From positions 1-58,099 of the forward strand of contig JAEUJW010000064.1 of NCBI GenBank assembly GCA_016793465.1: DNA of 58,099 bases, in the 5' to 3' direction. Source of the DNA: Myxococcales bacterium. Lineage in GTDB: Bacteria; Myxococcota; Polyangia; Nannocystales; Nannocystaceae. Both the position numbers and the translations under genes were made by a program. The notes beneath the pieces were generated by a model. It saw only the letters and a program-made list of their open reading frames with translations. It was not told the DNA's origin and did no database searches. This document shows, one piece after another, positions 57,113-58,099 of this stretch. Numbering within the stretch: the first letter of the stretch is position 1; every line of letters starts with the position of its first letter.

Positions 57113-57883
57113 ATGCCCGAGGCCCGACGATCGACCATCGACACGGGGGAAGTCGAACGCTTCTCCGCCCTTGCAGCGGAATGGTGGAACCCTAACGGCA
57201 AGTTCCGGCCGCTGCACAAGTTCAATCCCGTGCGGCTCGCCTATATCCGCGACCAGGTCGCGGCCCGTTTCGGACGCGACCCGCACGCGGCCCGGCCGTT
57301 CGAAGGACTGCGTTTCCTAGACATCGGCTGCGGCGGCGGGCTGTTGTGCGAGCCGATGGCGCGCCTCGGCGCGCAGGTGGTGGGCGCCGACGCCTCGGCC
57401 ACCAACATCGAGGTCGCGAAGATCCACGCCGCCGAAGCCAATGTTGCGATCGACTACCGCGCCACCACAGCCGAGGATCTGGCTGACGCGGGCGAGCGCT
57501 TCGACGTGGTGCTCAACATGGAAGTGGTGGAGCACGTGGCGGATGTCGGCCTGTTCGTCGGCAAATGCGCGGAGATGGTGAAGCCGGGAGGGATCATGTT
57601 CGTCGCCACGATCAACCGCACGCTGAAGGCGCTGGGCCTCGCCATCGTCGGCGCGGAATATGTGCTGCGCTGGCTGCCGCGCGGAACGCACGAATATGGC
57701 CGCCTGGTGCGCCCCGACGAGCTGGAGAAGGCGCTGGCCGACGCCGGCATGCCGGTCATCGACCGCACCGGCGTGACCTACAGTCCGCTGGCCGATCGCT
57801 GGAACCGCTCGAAGGACATGGACGTGAACTACATGTTTTTGGCTGAGAAGTCTGCCTCGCCTGCCGCTGAGCGCGCCGCCTGA
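57113..57883 (+). CDS. ubiG: ubiquinone biosynthesis O-methyltransferase UbiG
   Basis: 256 residues. Catalyses both O-methylations in ubiquinone synthesis. N-terminal [33 protein letters not shown] is diagnostic; SAM motif [92 protein letters not shown] lies 8 nt before the ATG. Divergent from metX; in many Rhizobiales lysC is beside ubiG, but not here. The 3' end overlaps the convergent transporter gene by 55 bp. Confidence 0.97.
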   Translation: MPEARRSTIDTGEVERFSALAAEWWNPNGKFRPLHKFNPVRLAYIRDQVAARFGRDPHAARPFEGLRFLDIGCGGGLLCEPMARLGAQVVGADASATNIEVAKIHAAEANVAIDYRATTAEDLADAGERFDVVLNMEVVEHVADVGLFVGKCAEMVKPGGIMFVATINRTLKALGLAIVGAEYVLRWLPRGTHEYGRLVRPDELEKALADAGMPVIDRTGVTYSPLADRWNRSKDMDVNYMFLAEKSASPAAERAA

Positions 57884-58099
57884 CCTTCACGTCGGCGCTT
57901 CTGCGCCAGCGTCGTCAGCACCACGCCGGCGACGATGACCAGTGCGCCGGCCCAGGTCAGCGGGCCATAGCGCTCGCCGAGAAAAGCCGTGCCGGCGAAC
58001 AGGCCGACGGCCGCCGCCACATAGCCGATCTGGCTGAGATAGACCGGACCGCCGACAACCTGCAGCCGGAAGAAGAACACGAACATCGCCGCCGAGGCT
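57829..58099 (-). CDS. EamA/DMT-family transporter, C-terminal part
   Basis: Enters from the right edge; about 90 C-terminal residues visible. Two or three membrane helices ([48 protein letters not shown]) with the EamA end pattern [19 protein letters not shown], then a basic tail. Drug/metabolite exporter superfamily; substrate unknown. Convergent with ubiG. Confidence 0.85.
   Translation of the reverse strand, partial: ASAAMFVFFFRLQVVGGPVYLSQIGYVAAAVGLFAGTAFLGERYGPLTWAGALVIVAGVVLTTLAQKRRREGQAARSAAGEADFSAKNM

Overview
The window is two pieces of unrelated DNA meeting at one tRNA gene. Positions 1 to about 51420 are very GC-rich and look like a myxobacterium, most like the Nannocystis/Plesiocystis/Enhygromyxa group. 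The signs are Cys-rich DUF4215 repeat lipoproteins, an ADYC protein, a MYXO-CTERM tail, Hanks-type kinases, an MglA-like GTPase, DUF4388/Roadblock proteins and many proline-rich lipoproteins. From the tRNA-Phe gene (51420-51495) to the right edge the DNA is alphaproteobacterial, probably Rhizobiales: DUF4214 protein, gloB, metW-metX with a SAM-II riboswitch, and ubiG. That stretch holds ordinary core genes, not a mobile element, so a metagenomic misjoin at the conserved tRNA is the simplest reading.

Myxobacterial layout: a kinase cut by the left edge; pal with a CpoB-like partner; two hypotheticals and murA; an MglA-like GTPase and secA; an S66 carboxypeptidase and an aldo/keto reductase; an EI24 membrane protein; a TPR/peptidase-MA lipoprotein; a run of lipoproteins with a GST and a CapA-like phosphatase (14-22.5 kb); a tRNA-dihydrouridine synthase; a Ser/Thr kinase translationally coupled to a DUF4215/DUF1554-like lipoprotein (24-27 kb); a CAT-like acyltransferase, phosphofructokinase and aspartate-semialdehyde dehydrogenase (28-31 kb); a DUF4215/fibrinogen-like lipoprotein; dihydroorotase; a carotenoid oxygenase; an M28 membrane peptidase convergent with a trypsin-like protease; a methyltransferase, threonine aldolase, HEAT lipoprotein, DEDDh exonuclease, ADYC lipoprotein and EpsC; an AT-richer island with a Fis-type HTH gene and stacked hairpins (46.6-48.1 kb); and a pseudo-receiver/DUF4388/Roadblock protein overlapping a second Roadblock protein.

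Three signals in the myxobacterial part are not explained by gene content. First, a family of short palindromes, CTGTCC-N4-GGACAG, is scattered every few kb, mostly inside reading frames. Second, many genes have a TANNNT -10 box only 6-12 nt before the start codon, which implies leaderless mRNAs. Third, rare TTA/TTT/ATT + AAA codon pairs cluster in genes that otherwise use G or C at third positions. The trypsin-like protease also has a second, degraded copy of its C-terminal sorting tail directly after its stop codon.

All calls come from reading the sequence and its translations by eye; no database search or folding program was run.
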